A model generated the notes under the pieces. The model saw only the letters and a list, made by a program, of their open reading frames with translations. It made no database searches and was not told where the DNA came from. Shown one piece after another: positions 32,839-32,947 of a DNA stretch of 32,947 bases (its first letter is position 1; each line of letters starts with the position of its first letter). The DNA lies in the NCBI GenBank assembly GCA_025356275.1, contig JANXUK010000143.1:1-32947 (forward strand), written 5' to 3'. The stretch is from Sphingomonadales bacterium. Its GTDB lineage: Bacteria > Pseudomonadota > Alphaproteobacteria > Sphingomonadales > Sphingomonadaceae. Position numbers and translations under genes: made by a program.

Positions 32839-32947
32839 CAATTGCTCCCCCGCACGCTGGCCAAGTTTGTCACCCGCGAGCGCGACCCGGCGTGGATCAA
32901 GGCGCGGGTCGGCGAAATCGCCCTCGCCCTCCCGGAAACGCGCTTCA
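32767..32947 (+). pseudogene. purN: 5'-truncated PurN C-terminus joined to a YjbR/MmcQ domain (runs off window)
   Basis: In one plus-strand frame, QRQVAILPSDTADTLSDRV and the following RIAEHQLLPRTLAKF match the C-terminus of phosphoribosylglycinamide formyltransferase. It then continues without a stop into VTRERDPAWIKARVGEIALALPE, the start of a YjbR-like domain, up to the window edge. The formyltransferase N-terminal and catalytic parts are absent: immediately upstream, the sequence becomes the reverse-strand YjbR gene. The fragment therefore looks broken at its 5' end. Fusion of PurN with a YjbR domain may be the normal sphingomonad form, which is my recollection rather than something shown here. 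An assembly misjoin is an alternative. Confidence 0.65.

Noticed and set aside
32690..32947. Simple palindromic read or assembly fold-back artefact at the right end
   Set aside because: The two arms differ at about 16% of positions, which a fold-back of one molecule would not give. A misjoin of two paralogous loci remains possible and is kept as an alternative.

Overview
The window is high-GC DNA with tightly packed, often stop/start-overlapping genes. It looks like an alphaproteobacterium of the Sphingomonadales. The evidence is the gene order lptD-surA-pdxA-rsmA, a two-piece (permuted) tmRNA gene with tag ANDNEALAIAA, a PurN-YjbR type sequence at the right end, and the general style of the proteins. 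No genus can be fixed from the sequence alone.

Left part (about 1-9.75 kb): an accessory catabolic island. Two divergently transcribed pairs of acyl-CoA dehydrogenase genes, each one large and one small subunit, start from a shared gap at 2367-2503. Around them are an exported methyltransferase-like protein, a luciferase-like (LLM) flavin oxidoreductase, an uncharacterised protein of about 357 residues, an alpha/beta hydrolase, an SDR dehydrogenase and a small flavin reductase. Together they suggest beta-oxidation-like breakdown of a bulky CoA-activated substrate such as a steroid or terpenoid side chain, but the substrate cannot be read from the sequence. Three 78-79 bp palindromic elements with CTAGTGG/CCACTAG ends lie at 19-97, 110-187 and 9178-9256.

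Middle (9.9-15.3 kb): a five-gene plus-strand operon for valine/isobutyryl-CoA breakdown: CoA-acylating aldehyde dehydrogenase, isobutyryl-CoA dehydrogenase-like ACAD, 3-hydroxyisobutyryl-CoA hydrolase, enoyl-CoA hydratase and 3-hydroxyisobutyrate dehydrogenase. Its aldehyde dehydrogenase resembles the SauS/EutE acylating type rather than classical MmsA. Facing it is a minus-strand run, LemA lipoprotein - TPM - TPM - NUDIX - SDR - LacI regulator (19.9 to 15.3 kb).

Right part (20-33 kb): mostly core genes. These are mscL, the tmRNA gene with a clear promoter, a small membrane protein, glcB (malate synthase G), the lptD-surA-pdxA-rsmA outer-membrane/ribosome operon on the minus strand, and then pepA, holC and ndk on the plus strand. 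A 33-bp perfect hairpin separates lptD from surA, and a decayed copy lies between pepA and holC. The window ends in an inverted duplication: a complete YjbR/MmcQ-like gene on the minus strand lies head-to-head with a 5'-truncated PurN C-terminus joined in frame to a second YjbR start on the plus strand. No CRISPR array, tRNA, rRNA, transposase, phage gene or recognisable defence system was seen.
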